64,000 bases of DNA, taken from Diploptera punctata. Lineage: Eukaryota; Arthropoda; Insecta; Blattodea; Blaberidae. The stretch's first letter is position 1. Each line of letters opens with the position of its first letter. Under the pieces are notes generated by a model that worked only from the letters and a program-made list of their open reading frames with translations, was not told the DNA's origin and did not search any database. The translations under genes were made by a program, and so were the position numbers. Below are positions 20,279-30,380 of the stretch, piece after piece. The DNA is taken from positions 1,542,001 to 1,606,000 of the forward strand of contig JASPKZ010007283.1 of assembly GCA_030220185.1 (NCBI GenBank). The letters run 5' to 3'.

Positions 20279-22651
20279 ATGATGACTAGGAAATCTGATC
20301 ACAATCTATACCATAAAATAAGTATGAAAATAAGTTTCATTGGTTTGGACATTGCCTTTTTGAAGAATTGTAAAAAAGAATCAGTTTTTCCAAAGTTCAT
20401 TCAAGTAAATGTGTCAAAAAATTGTAGAAACAGAGAGAGAATAACCAAATTTACCAAACAAAAGTGGCTAGATTCCGAAATTAAATACCTTTATTCGAAG
20501 AGGAGCAGATTGGAAATTCAATCTTATAAACTATGGAAAATATTAACAGCACATCTTACCGAACTTGAATTTTTAGACTGGTGTGAATTTCAGAGAAATA
20601 TGTTTCGATCGATCAATTTTAAGGTTCAGAAAAAACGTTCTTCCCAACAGATTAAATTGAAAAAACTTATTGATCGCAGGGGAGGGTCCGGGGTATGCTC
20701 CGATAGGGTCAGTATTGTTGAGAATCTCTCTTCACAAACCTTTAATGACCAAGAACTGCAGTTGTTAAATAAAGGCCTAAAATTTGCTTTACCGGATCAC
20801 AATTCTGAAATTGAAAATGTTATTGCTGGCATCGAATCTTCAATCAAACATTTTAATGAACCCACAAAACAATATATCAGAGAATTTAGCAAACAGATCG
20901 TTACGAAGAATTTGGCTACTACTAAGAAATCATCAAATAGCACTGATATACAAAACAAGAGAGTCATTAAAGGTTTGAGAAGAAGGGATTGCTTTTACAT
21001 GAAAGCTGATAAAGGGAATAGGGTCGTTGTCTTGGATAAACAGGACTACTATGATCGTGTTAATGATATGATTAATGGTGGTCCTTACCAGTTGGTTAAT
21101 AAAAATCCATTACCTAAAATGATCAGGGACGTAACTAATGTTGTGAATTCGTGCAATCATCTGGTTACTAAAGAATTAAAACGCAAATTGCATATTTCGA
21201 ATCCTCTGGTACCTAAATTGTACTGTTTACCAAAAATACACAAACCAGGAAAATTAGTTAGACCTATAGTTTCAGCTATATCTGCACCCACTTATAATAT
21301 TTCTAAATGGTTGAGTTGTGAGTTTGGTAATCTTCCCCTACCACAGCCCGGCTTTGCTGTTAAGAATTCGTTGGAATTCATTGAGAAAACCAAGAATATC
21401 GAGCTGAAGGATGGAGAGATTTTGATTTCTTTTGATGTGAAATCTCTCTTTCCTAGTATACCGATACCTCAGACGCTGAGTTTCTTGGAAGACCTACTAC
21501 TACAGAATAAATTGGAGCCCCATATTGTCAATCAATATATCAAGTTAACGGAACTTTGCATGAATCAGAACATTTTTCAATTTAACAATAAGTTTTATGA
21601 ACAAAAGGAGGGAACGGCAATGGGTAATTCATTGTCTCCTTTCCTAGCTGATCTTTTTATGAGCAGATTTGAGACGGAGCTTGGGAAGGAATTAGATTAC
21701 TTTCCAAGGGTCTGGCTCAGATATGTTGACGACATTTTTGCTATTTTTGATACCAAAAAATGCAATGTACAGGAATTTGTTGAAATATTAAATGACCGAA
21801 CTCCCAGCATAAATTTTACGTATGAAGAGGAAGAGAATGGAAGGCTGCCTTTTTTAGATATGATAATAATTAGAAACAATTATAGATTGGAATTTGACAT
21901 TTATAGAAAAGATACCAGTACATTTAGATATATCCCGGCAGATTCTCACCATTGTAATCAACATAAAATGGCCAGTTTCAATTTTTTAGTTCACCGTCTT
22001 ATCACTTTTCCGTTAAGTAAAAATAGATATAATAAGGAATTACAAACCATTAAAGATATAGCTAAGTGTAATGGTTTCAATGGAAATATTATTGATAAGT
22101 TGATTCGTAAATTTGAATTTAGAAAACTTGTTATGGATTCTACAGCTTTCCATTCTCCTATTAATAAAGCTAATTTTGCTATTATGCCGTACGTTCCCTC
22201 TTTAACTAGAGGTTTGAACAAGATATTCAAAGGACTAGATACTAAATTGATTTTCACTTCCACTTTGACATTAAATAGTTTACTCGGAAACCCTAAAGAT
22301 AAAGTCGATTGTATAGAGAAATCCGGGATTTATGAAATTGCATGCAATGACTGTGACTTGAAATATGTTGGGCAAACCAGAAGATCCATTTTAACTAGAT
22401 TTAATGAACATATTGCCCATTTCAGACTCAACAGAATTGAAAAATCTGGAGTTGCCCAGCATATTTCTGAGTACGGTCACGCTATCAACAAAAGTAATCT
22501 TAGGCTGGTTCGTTCGGTCAGGGATTTCAAATTCCTTAACGTCCTTGAAAGTTTGGAAATTTATAAAAATAAGGATAAAATAATGAACAAAGACAAAGGC
22601 CCTATTCCGTACAGCCCCCTCTTTTCTCTAATTGATAAAAAAGAGGATTAG
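20279..22651 (+). CDS. Penelope reverse transcriptase with GIY-YIG endonuclease
   Basis: Uninterrupted 790-codon frame starting at ATG 20279, about the usual length for Penelope proteins. An N-terminal basic region (about 1-230) is followed by the RT: S-F-D-V-K-S-L-F-P-S-I near residue 383, E-G-T-A-M-G-N-S-L-S-P near 445, and R-Y-V-D-D-I-F near 480 with the catalytic Asp pair. The C-terminus holds a GIY-YIG nuclease (G-I-Y-E-I near 682, K-Y-V-G-Q-T-R near 693, then R-F-N-E-H) preceded by a Cys-containing linker (C-N-D-C-D). The enzyme nicks target DNA and copies its RNA there. This may be a recently active copy; its twin on the left is broken. Confidence 0.93.
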   Translation: MMTRKSDHNLYHKISMKISFIGLDIAFLKNCKKESVFPKFIQVNVSKNCRNRERITKFTKQKWLDSEIKYLYSKRSRLEIQSYKLWKILTAHLTELEFLDWCEFQRNMFRSINFKVQKKRSSQQIKLKKLIDRRGGSGVCSDRVSIVENLSSQTFNDQELQLLNKGLKFALPDHNSEIENVIAGIESSIKHFNEPTKQYIREFSKQIVTKNLATTKKSSNSTDIQNKRVIKGLRRRDCFYMKADKGNRVVVLDKQDYYDRVNDMINGGPYQLVNKNPLPKMIRDVTNVVNSCNHLVTKELKRKLHISNPLVPKLYCLPKIHKPGKLVRPIVSAISAPTYNISKWLSCEFGNLPLPQPGFAVKNSLEFIEKTKNIELKDGEILISFDVKSLFPSIPIPQTLSFLEDLLLQNKLEPHIVNQYIKLTELCMNQNIFQFNNKFYEQKEGTAMGNSLSPFLADLFMSRFETELGKELDYFPRVWLRYVDDIFAIFDTKKCNVQEFVEILNDRTPSINFTYEEEENGRLPFLDMIIIRNNYRLEFDIYRKDTSTFRYIPADSHHCNQHKMASFNFLVHRLITFPLSKNRYNKELQTIKDIAKCNGFNGNIIDKLIRKFEFRKLVMDSTAFHSPINKANFAIMPYVPSLTRGLNKIFKGLDTKLIFTSTLTLNSLLGNPKDKVDCIEKSGIYEIACNDCDLKYVGQTRRSILTRFNEHIAHFRLNRIEKSGVAQHISEYGHAINKSNLRLVRSVRDFKFLNVLESLEIYKNKDKIMNKDKGPIPYSPLFSLIDKKED

Positions 22652-22760
22652 TTTTATTATGTTTTACTTTCACTTGTGAATGATTGCGTCATGTGACGTA
22701 GTTTGTTTTTAACTGAATTTGTATCTTTATTTTTTATCTATATTGTCTTCAGTCAATATC

Positions 22761-22803
22761 TGGTCTTGAGAATGACAGCTTGGCTGTAGAAACTAGTTGA
22801 CCA
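22761..22803 (+). ncRNA. Variant hammerhead-like motif (right Penelope copy)
   Basis: Stem I TGGTC (22761-22765) pairs with GACCA (22799-22803). The core TTGAGAA is at 22766-22772. Stem II ACAGC (22775-22779) pairs with GCTGT (22783-22787) closing a 3-base loop. GAA is at 22789-22791, self-complementary ACTAGT at 22792-22797, and T22798 is the predicted cleavage nucleotide. U22773-A22788 may extend stem II with G22774 bulged. The location, 3' of a Penelope coding region, is where these elements carry hammerheads. Confidence 0.6.
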
Positions 22804-22853
22804 TTTTAAATATTTATTGGTGAAATGGGCATATTGACTGTATATATATTTTA

Positions 22854-22865
22854 ATAGTCCAAGTA
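22854..22865. repeat. Penelope target-site duplication, right
   Basis: The 12-bp atagtccaagta matches 16670-16681. Confidence 0.9.
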
Positions 22866-23866
22866 AACAACAATGTTGAAATTTCGGAAGATATAGTACA
22901 GACGAACGGAGTTCTGCAAGGAGATCCCATGAGCCCCACTGTTTAACATCTATACAGCAGACGTGAACACCATAATCGAGGAAAACTCAAAAGCAAAACT
23001 AATCTTATATGCAGACGATATGGTGATAGGAGCAACAGAAAAGGAGGACATACAAAAAGCAATAAAAAGATTAGAGATCTGGGCACAGGAGAACAACGTG
23101 CAGATAAATGAAGAGAAAACAGTCCAGATGACATTTAGAAAAGGGGGAAAATCAACATCAAAAGACAACATAACACTACTCAATCAACCACTACAAAAAG
23201 TGGGAAAATACAAATATTTAGGATTCACTCTACAGACAACAGCAACGTCCTTCGGAATACACATCCAAGAAAGAGCAGCGGTAGCCATCCGAACATCATA
23301 CAATATCCCGAATCTGGCCAAACTTATCGACAGGTACAGCAATGCAGTTATTCAAAACGACAGTGGCACCAGTTATTACATATGGAATAGAGATAATTTG
23401 GGAAAAACTTAAGATCGGAGATCTGATAAGAATCGAAAAAGTCAAAGCAATGTTCATGAAACGGATCCTGAGAATAGGAAAAACAGCGCCATCTCGTTTT
23501 GCTTATGAACTCATGAGAGAGACCTACTTCATAGAGGACATAAGAACCCAATTCTATCTACAATCCACAGAACCATACCAGAAATTCATAAGCATCAGAA
23601 ATAGGAAGAAGAAGGAAATAGACATAGATTTCTACACCACAACTGCCATGCTGGACGACAGATGGACCAGAGAGTGCAACCCCCAGAGACACGTCACAAC
23701 ACGACTCGCAGTACACGGATTTCACAACAAGATATGTACAAACAAGAAATTCCACGAGCCGACCGAAGAATGCAAGTGTGTGTTGTGTGGACAGAGATGT
23801 GGCAAATACCACATCATAACATGTGCGAAAAGGACAAAACCCATTACAGACTACAGCAAAGACTAA
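22866..23866 (+). pseudogene. LINE ORF2, RT right half and C-terminus
   Basis: Continues the LINE palm domain after the Penelope insertion: G-V-L-Q-G-D-P-M-S-P at about 22908-22937, then a 2-base loss and a stop; 22963-23412 gives L-Y-A-D-D with the catalytic Asp pair; 23342-23866 in another frame gives the thumb and a C-terminal Cys/His motif C-x2-C-x7-H-x3-C near 23773-23823. The two long frames overlap, marking another frame shift around 23340-23410. Non-functional. Confidence 0.88.
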
Positions 23867-23935
23867 ACCACCACTAATGCTCAACCTGAGTGCACATTTA
23901 TTATTATTTATTATTATTATTATATAATTTCAGTA

Positions 23936-23979
23936 ATCCATAGGTAGCTGGTTCAAATCCGGCCCGGAGGATTTTTTTA
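23936..23979 (+). pseudogene. tRNA-Tyr-like relic, 3' half
   Basis: atccataggtagctggttcaaatcc has the variable region and B-box (ggttcaaatcc) of a tRNA, followed by ggcccggagga and a run of seven T, a pol III terminator. It is separated from its 5' half (13812-13866) by the LINE. Confidence 0.5.
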
Positions 23980-24080
23980 GTAGAGTATTACTCATATAGC
24001 TCATACTACAATAGTATCGAATTTAATGATATTTACATTTTTATCTTATTCTGTAAAATATTAAAACTAAAAAACTAAAA
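23980..24080. other. Short AT-rich spacer
   Basis: Nothing recognised. Confidence 0.4.
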
Positions 24081-24552
24081 AATAAATAATAGTTTAAAAA
24101 ACTAAAACAACACGCTTTATTCAAAAACCGAACTAAAAAATGAAAAATAATTTTAATTTCCAACACGCTTGGGATAAAATTAAAGTGGTCAACAAAAAAA
24201 TCATCTCCAACACATCTAGAATAAAACTAGAGTTCTCTAAAAAAATAATTTTACCTTCAAAAGAGTGGAGTGCTCTATATCAATTAATATATTTGATAAT
24301 AAACAGATATTGGTAAAAGTAAAGTCTCTAAGAAGAAAACGTAAAAACTATAAAAACACCCCACACTTTTGACGGTAAAATTATTTTTTTTGTAGATAAC
24401 TCTAGTTTTATTCTAGATGTGTGGGATATGATTTTTTTGTTGACCACTTTAATTTTATCCCAAGCGTGTTGGAAATTAAAATTATTTTTCATTTTTCAGT
24501 TCGGTTTTCGAATAAAGCGTGTTGCTTTAGTTTTTTAAACTATTATTTATTA
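24081..24552. mobile_element. Foldback/MITE-like element with ~170-bp inverted arms
   Basis: The left arm (24081 to about 24255) and right arm (about 24375 to 24552) are near-perfect reverse complements, beginning aataaataatagtttaaaaa and continuing through caacacgctttattc, ccaacacgcttgggataaa and gtggtcaacaaaaaaatcat. The loop (about 120 bases) has no coding potential. I could not define target duplications. Likely a nonautonomous DNA element. Confidence 0.8.
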
Positions 24553-25220
24553 ACGTCATATTCATAATATTTTATTTAAGTAAGCGTTTAACTTCACACG
24601 TGAATTTGCGGTCAAAACTGAAAACGAAAGAAAAGTCTAAACAAGGTGAAGGCATCTCCCGCCAATACAAGAGAGCGTCACCCGGGACATGGTTTTGCAT
24701 TAATTAGTTACGACTGTCATTTATCAGGGTGGAAATGCATTCTCGTCTTCATCTGTCTGACAAAGAGGATATGCCTTATCTGTCTCTAAACTCAGTGATG
24801 TGAAGGGATTTAAAGGGTGGAGTACCTTCTTTCTAAACACATACAAAAAAAAACTGTGATAAAATGTATTTAAAAGTTTTCCCTGACCGGAGTCACAACC
24901 TGTTCTTTCTAGTCTCATCCCAGCAGGTTGGTATGTTCCTAACCTCTTTGTACACACACCTACTCCAAAATACTCGATTGCATTATTATTATAGCAATTA
25001 TTTTAGTGTTGAAACTTTATAGGATTAATAATAATTGGTATTAATAAAAAATCACCCTCATCTCATATTTTGTCAAAAATGTGACAAAATACAGGATGAA
25101 ATGATTTTTCATTAAAGTTAAATTATTTTGGTGTACCTAATACTATTTTAGTGCATTTAGTATTTTGTAATGTTATTGTTATTATTGCTATTATTACAAT
25201 AATTATTGTGATTGAGTGAT
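24553..25220. other. Intergenic DNA
   Basis: No gene or known repeat. The minus-strand frame 24724-24957 has no recognisable domain. Confidence 0.4.
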
Positions 25221-25254
25221 TGTTATTATTTTATTATTGTTATTATTATTATTA

Positions 25255-25305
<51 letters not shown>
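25221..25305. repeat. TTA/ATT microsatellite
   Basis: Nearly uninterrupted ATT units, directly next to the minus-strand SINE-2 copy. A second tract of about 45 bases lies just beyond the other end of that SINE (25699-25744). Confidence 0.95.
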
Positions 25306-25695
25306 TTCTTGTAAGCCATTATTTCTCTCAACGATACTTAGGCGTTCTCCCCCTACAAGGGAAAAAATCAACCATACTTATTTAGTTATGCAAGTTTTCG
25401 GATAGATTTCATTGAGTGACCCAGGGTCAGCGTTCCGCCTCATACAGGAAACCAAGGTAGTACTTGGATTGGAAAATTCGGTAAATTTTGCTTAGAGGCA
25501 TTTTTATTTAGGCTTAACGGTTTTTCAGGAGCCTGAAAATCTTCAATATGGAGACCCACAGCTTAAAGACCCTCCCGAAGGAGTTGCTCCTTGGACTTTT
25601 CCATCCTAAAAAAACCGTAGACCCCGGCCGGGTTTAGACCCGCGACCCTCGGGATCAGTGACAAGGAGCATAACCACTAGTCTACCGCGACCTAC
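25306..25695 (-). mobile_element. SINE-2 full-length copy (minus)
   Basis: Reads from the tail (cttgtaagccattatttctc; tttagttatgcaagttttcg) at the left to the tRNA-like head at the right (gggtttagacccgcgaccct; taaccactagtctaccgcga). It matches the copy at 47427-47815 over its whole length, so the pair defines the family at about 390 bp. Confidence 0.88.
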
Positions 25696-25698
25696 ATG

Positions 25699-25743
<45 letters not shown>

Positions 25744-25744
25744 G

Positions 25745-26750
25745 TAGCAGTGATTCATGTTATGTTTACGACCGTGACGTGGGAGGTAAATATATTAAGA
25801 AACTAAAATATAGTCACCATAAAGAAGTAGTTATGGTTTTGTGATTATAATAATTGTTTTCTGCTCGTGTGTGGCCAGCTTCATGTGATTAAGATTAAGA
25901 ACTATCATAATCAGAACGTAACCCGCTAACCCCTAGACCACTGAAGTTGATAACCTAAGTGATCTGCACATGTTTAATGCTTATTAGGCGGTGCGATAAA
26001 CAGTAGCGTGCAGTTGTACGAGTAAAATATGTTTCGTGTCATATTACAAAATGCTGTGTTGTTTAAAGACGCTATATAACAGCTCGGGTCATTGCATTTC
26101 AATTCTAATGGGCTGTGGAAGGGTCAACAAATTTTACTGAGATGCTTCATTTGTCAGGCTCGAGATTCTTTTAAGTACCGTAAATGTACGATACAGGATC
26201 CATGACTTTATTATTTTACAAAGGCATACTCAGGAGCTTTTTGTATTGAAAAATCCTATACTTTGAGGAACGACTTCATTTCAGAATATTAGCGAAAAAA
26301 ACAAAGTTTACTAGAAATTTTAATTATTGTTCAACTTATGTGAAATATTCATGGTTTGTTGACAGTAAACAATTATACTATTATTTTGTTGTAATTGTTT
26401 GTTATTAGGCAAGACAGAAATGCTAGTTGGGCGAAAATCGGGAACATTAACCTGGGCAGTTATTGGAATCTGCAGTTTCCCACGAGGAGACTATTTGCCA
26501 TATTAGAGAACCTTTTATGTAGCTTCCTTTGGTAGGCTTATTGAATTATACTTTTAAAAAGTATGATATTAATTAAAATTTTCAATTTTTATATACCATA
26601 CCATCCATTATTGAAGGTTTCTACAAACGTATTTAGAATAATAAATGCCATATACCAGTACTATTTATAAGATCAGATCCCGTAAATCTGGAGTTGGCCT
26701 ACCTTGCTTTGTGAGGTATTTTTTCTAATGGAAATGTCTCCATAAAAATA
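25745..26750. other. Intergenic DNA
   Basis: No gene or repeat recognised. Confidence 0.4.
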
Positions 26751-26752
26751 AC

Positions 26753-27715
26753 TTGCGTATTTATAATATATCAATTATAATATATAATATTAATACCGAG
26801 GAGGTACTAAAGGACAACACGTACACACTATTCAGTAACACTAAGAAATTAGGACTGGAAGTAAACATCAATAAAACTAAATATATGGCCACACCTAGAA
26901 ATACATTATATAATGGAAATGGACAGCTAATGACAAATGAGGGAAATTTTGAGGAAGTGGCTGAATTCAAATGCCTAGGAACAATAATCACAAATAGGAA
27001 TGGGATGCACAAAGAAATTAAACATAGGCTCAATTCTGGAAATGCGTGCTATTATGCATTGCAGAGACTCTTGATGTCCCAACTCCTTTCAAAAACCATT
27101 AAACTGAAAATATATAAAACTATTAGTCTTCCAGTTATATTATATGGGTGCAAAACATGGACTCTTACTTTAAGGGAGGAAAGGGGGTAATCCCCTTTAT
27201 TAAATTAATGTTGGGAAGTAAACATTATGAGGTATAATCATTAAAATTCATCGGAGAACATATGAGGTGAGTTGTTTAAGCAATATGTTCTCCGATGAAT
27301 TTTAAGGGATTACTAGTATTTGAAAATAAAGTACTTAAGAAAATGTTTGGGCCAAAGAGAGATGAAGAGACAGGTGAATGGAGAAGACTTCTTAACAATG
27401 AGCTACATGGTCTTTATAGGAAGCCAGATATAGTAAGAACAGTTAAGTCTCGTAGACTGCGATCGGCAGGACATATTGCACGTATGGGGAATGAAAGACT
27501 TGCATGGAAACTTCTTATAGGAAAGCCAGAGGGAAGGGGCCCTGTTGGTAGACCAAGAATGAGGTGTGAGAATAATATTAACTATGATTTGAGGGAAGTA
27601 GATTATACAGGGAATAATTGGAAAGCATTCGCTCAGGATAGGGATGTATGGAGAGCTTATGTCCACGTGGCCATGTACCTACGGGTTCGATAGTGCCAGT
27701 GAGTAAGTAAGTAAT
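26753..27715 (+). mobile_element. LINE-A 3' copy, interrupted
   Basis: Two open stretches, 26753-27190 and 27295-27693, carry the end of the RT and the downstream LINE-A C-terminal region: L-Y-G-C-K-T-W-T-L-T at the end of the first, and V-K-S-R-R-L-R-S-A-G-H, N-E-R-L-A-W-K-L-L and G-P-V-G-R-P-R-M-R in the second. A ~110-base palindromic insertion (27190-27305) separates them. The tail is gtgagtaagtaagtaa. No endonuclease or RT active site is retained. Confidence 0.88.
27241..27305. repeat. Perfect 23-bp inverted repeat (hairpin) inside LINE-A
   Basis: The arms at 27241-27263 (ttaaaattcatcggagaaca plus tat) and 27283-27305 are exact reverse complements around a 19-base spacer. Just outside, gtaatccccttta (about 27186-27200) and taagggattac (27304-27314) form a looser outer inverted pair. 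It would fold as a stable RNA or DNA hairpin. Confidence 0.9.
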
Positions 27716-27870
27716 ATTATAATTATCAATATTGCACAACCACTCGCATAAATTGTCAATAACTTGGCAAAATAACATTTATCAACCATACTTCAACTAA
27801 AACGTGTGAATTCAAATCAATAACACATTTGAACACACTTGGTAGCAGTATCTTGTTTATTATATCGACT
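27716..27870. other. Short intergenic spacer
   Basis: Nothing recognised. Confidence 0.4.
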
Positions 27871-27872
27871 TA

Positions 27873-29480
27873 TACAGTAAAACTTGCTCAAAGCGGAATC
27901 GTATGGGACCATTTTTTCCACATTGGACAAAATTCCGCATTATAGAAAAAACTAAAACTTATAAATAATCTTAGATTATAGAGTACCGTATATGTCTTTT
28001 TATGTATCTTGGTTTCATTGTTCCGCTGCAGTTGAAAAATGTATAGTAGGGTCTACGTATGAGCGACTTCGACGGTAACGCGCGAAAAAATAGTCCCATT
28101 TCATCAGCGTTAAAAATGTATCTTACGCGCGTATCCTGAAATTCAAGTATGCAGTTTCGGTTTTCGCTCACTAACTACACTTTCGTCCACATTCTTTGAT
28201 TCCCCGCAAATTTCATTCCACACTACATAGAGTCCTTTTTTTAAAACTGTCCAGCCAACCTGGAAATCGTTATTCCCTTAGGGATTTAACAAGAGCTAAA
28301 GCTTGACTTTGGAGCTACGGTCCAGAAATGTTTGGAGATTTATCTACAATCACTTTCATTTTTTCGCTTAATGAGAATGATACCTACGTTTCAGCCATCT
28401 TTATTCCGTACATTCAGAACGCTACATGTGAACGATCGGTCTCAGACTTAACTAATTTAAGATATTATTTGCACGACAGGTGACTGTGTTTCGCATAACG
28501 GGTGTGCAATGAGGCCGAATCTATACAGGTAGAATATAAACAGTAAAAGCTCCTTATTCGCGGGGGATATGTTCCGCAAATATGCCGCGAATACAGAAAC
28601 CGTGAATATGGAATGGAAATTTGTATGGATATAAGGGGTTATGTTCCAAGGTTACAGAATAAAATAAAAAATTATCAAAATAAAATCAATTAATGAGAGA
28701 TTTTCAAGAATTTCTATTAATTATAACTGTCAAGTTTAGGCAAGAACTTAAAGAACTTAGTAATTTTTTCCTGTTTTGCCGCTTTTAAAAGGTCTTTCAA
28801 TTAAGATTGATATTCAGCTGTGGATTCTGCGATAGAATTCCTTATTTTGTCTTCGGATTTCTTGATTCATTAACATTGAAACAGTGTGATATAGACACAA
28901 ACAGACTCACCAACACGCATAAACGGTCAAGCATTTTTATTTTTACTTTAAACAGCAACACTATTTTTTTTTCTCTTCGGTACTAATTTTTCTTTTCTTT
29001 TACTAAACATTATAAACAGGTAACAAAGCACAAGAGACATGTGTTATTGAATCAAAATTATTGCAACAAATGACAAGTTGAAACAATAATATACCGATCG
29101 TGATGATGGAGGCATTTATCAAAGTACATATCAGTACATGAAATACAACAGCTCTTAACAATGAACTTTAGGGTTAATGACAATAAGGTTTGTTTTGTTT
29201 GATATTTATTTGCCCATTTGGTTTGAATCACTATTGTAAAAGCCGACTTGGCACCTGCCTTCCGTTAAAAAAAACTGCTGATGGTTAATAAATATTTCCG
29301 CTTTATAAATTTTCTTCACGAATTGTGTAGAAATATCCTTCCGTTTCCGCGTTTGACTGATTCCATTTTATACAAAATAAATACACGTACTATTACTATT
29401 ATTTCGCCAGGGCCAATAAATTATTTAACATTGGACAGATTTCCGCATTATTCACGTTCCGGATTGAACACGTTTTACTG
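27873..29480. mobile_element. Tigger/pogo-like DNA transposon, decayed, with nested element
   Basis: Left end TA then CAGTAAAACTTGCTCAAAG (27875 on). The right end, reverse-complemented, reads CAGTAAAACGTGTTCAATC ending at 29480, so the terminal inverted repeats agree over most of about 24 bases. The right target dinucleotide is CA instead of TA. Internally 27971-28350 encodes broken transposase on the minus strand. At 28541 a second, different Tigger-type end begins (CAGTAAAAGCTCCTTATTCG, then cgcgggggatatgttcc); its other end was not found. Confidence 0.75.
27971..28350 (-). pseudogene. Tigger/pogo transposase fragment
   Basis: The frame 27971-28171 contains Y-I-F-N-A-D-E-M-G-L-F-F-R-A-L-P-S-K, the block around the first catalytic Asp of DDE transposases in the pogo/Tigger group (usual form N-A-D-E-T-G-L-F). 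Upstream on the same strand, in other frames, I-C-G-E-S-K-N-V-D can be read. Stops and shifts are frequent, so no active enzyme is possible. Confidence 0.8.
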
Positions 29481-29570
29481 CATATCATAATATATTATCA
29501 GCCAATTGTTGACTTATTCAGTTATTATAATATAACAAAGCTCCTTTAATTAGTATAGTAGAATAGCGGA
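29481..29570. other. Short spacer
   Basis: Nothing recognised. Confidence 0.4.
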
Positions 29571-30380
29571 GTTCAAAACAAAGAAAAGGATAAAGAGGAC
29601 TATAAGGATATAAAGAGAATAGCATGCAAGGTAATCAAAGAGGCCAAAAATGAAATATTGGGGGAAAAAAAAAACATTGTTCAAATATCAAATGTCAGTT
29701 GGGATTTAAAAGATCAAAGGGAGCATGGGAAATATTGAGATATATTAGACAATATACAAGACACAAAACCAAATTTGATCTAATTACTGCCCAAGAATGG
29801 TATCAATATTATCCTGCACTATTATCAGAAAACAGAATAGATTATTTTAAGTGTTTGGGATCAATAATTTAAAAAGATGGATCACCTGAATGAGACATCG
29901 AAAAAAGAATAATAGAGACAAGAAAGTTATTGGCATATTAAATTATATTTTATGGAGTAGGAACATAATCAAGAGGACTAAATTATTAACATACAACACA
30001 ATTGTGAAGAGTATTTTATTATATGGTGCGGAAAAATTAAAGTTGAAGCAAAAACACAGAAATAAATTGTCACAGAAATTAACTTTATAAGAAGATCAGC
30101 AAGAATATCAAAATTAGACAAAATAAAAAATAATACAATAAGAGAAACTATGAATGTAGAAAAATATTTGTACAAGAATTTGAAGAAATCCATTAAGATG
30201 GTGTGGACATATAATGAGAAGAAGGGGCACAGAAACAAACTAAGAAGTAATAAAATGGATACCTTCTGGAAAGGGGGAACGTGGTAGACCAAAGCCAACG
30301 TGGATAAAGGGAACTCAAGACAACATGAAGAAGAGAAATATGACAAAAGCAGACACACGAGTTCGGGAAGTGTGGTAGAA
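29571..30380 (+). mobile_element. Degraded LINE relic
   Basis: The frame 29890-30090 includes I-V-K-S-I-L-L-Y-G-A-E, the post-RT segment of the LINE-B/C group, and 30270-30330 reads ggtagaccaaagccaacgtg, the G-R-P-K-P-T-W segment. Order is preserved but frames are broken. Confidence 0.65.

Larger units (their letters stand above)
19798..22853 (+). mobile_element. Penelope-like element, right copy (plus)
   Basis: Joined head-to-head with the left copy around 19797, where aataaatatttatt forms the centre of a long palindrome. The 5' leader (about 19798-20278) mirrors 19320-19797 nearly base for base. The coding frame is 20279-22651, followed by about 200 bases containing the hammerhead-like motif and a copy of the 5' terminal string, ending at ttttaa before the target duplication. 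Confidence 0.92.
13867..23920 (+). mobile_element. APE-type LINE, near full length, interrupted by Penelope pair
   Basis: The element begins gtgagaaag directly before the ORF1 ATG at 13876 and ends in a TTA-repeat tail (about 23897-23920) before the duplicated target. Order: ORF1, ORF2 endonuclease, linker, RT (split at 16681/22854), C-terminal Cys/His motif, tail. Without the 6.2-kb Penelope insertion it would be about 3.9 kb. ORF2 contains several frame shifts, so it is dead. I could not place the clade confidently; it is an APE-endonuclease LINE with ORF1. Confidence 0.88.

Noticed and set aside
24724..24957. 77-codon minus-strand frame
   Set aside because: No domain, no conservation evidence, AT-rich surroundings with frequent chance frames.
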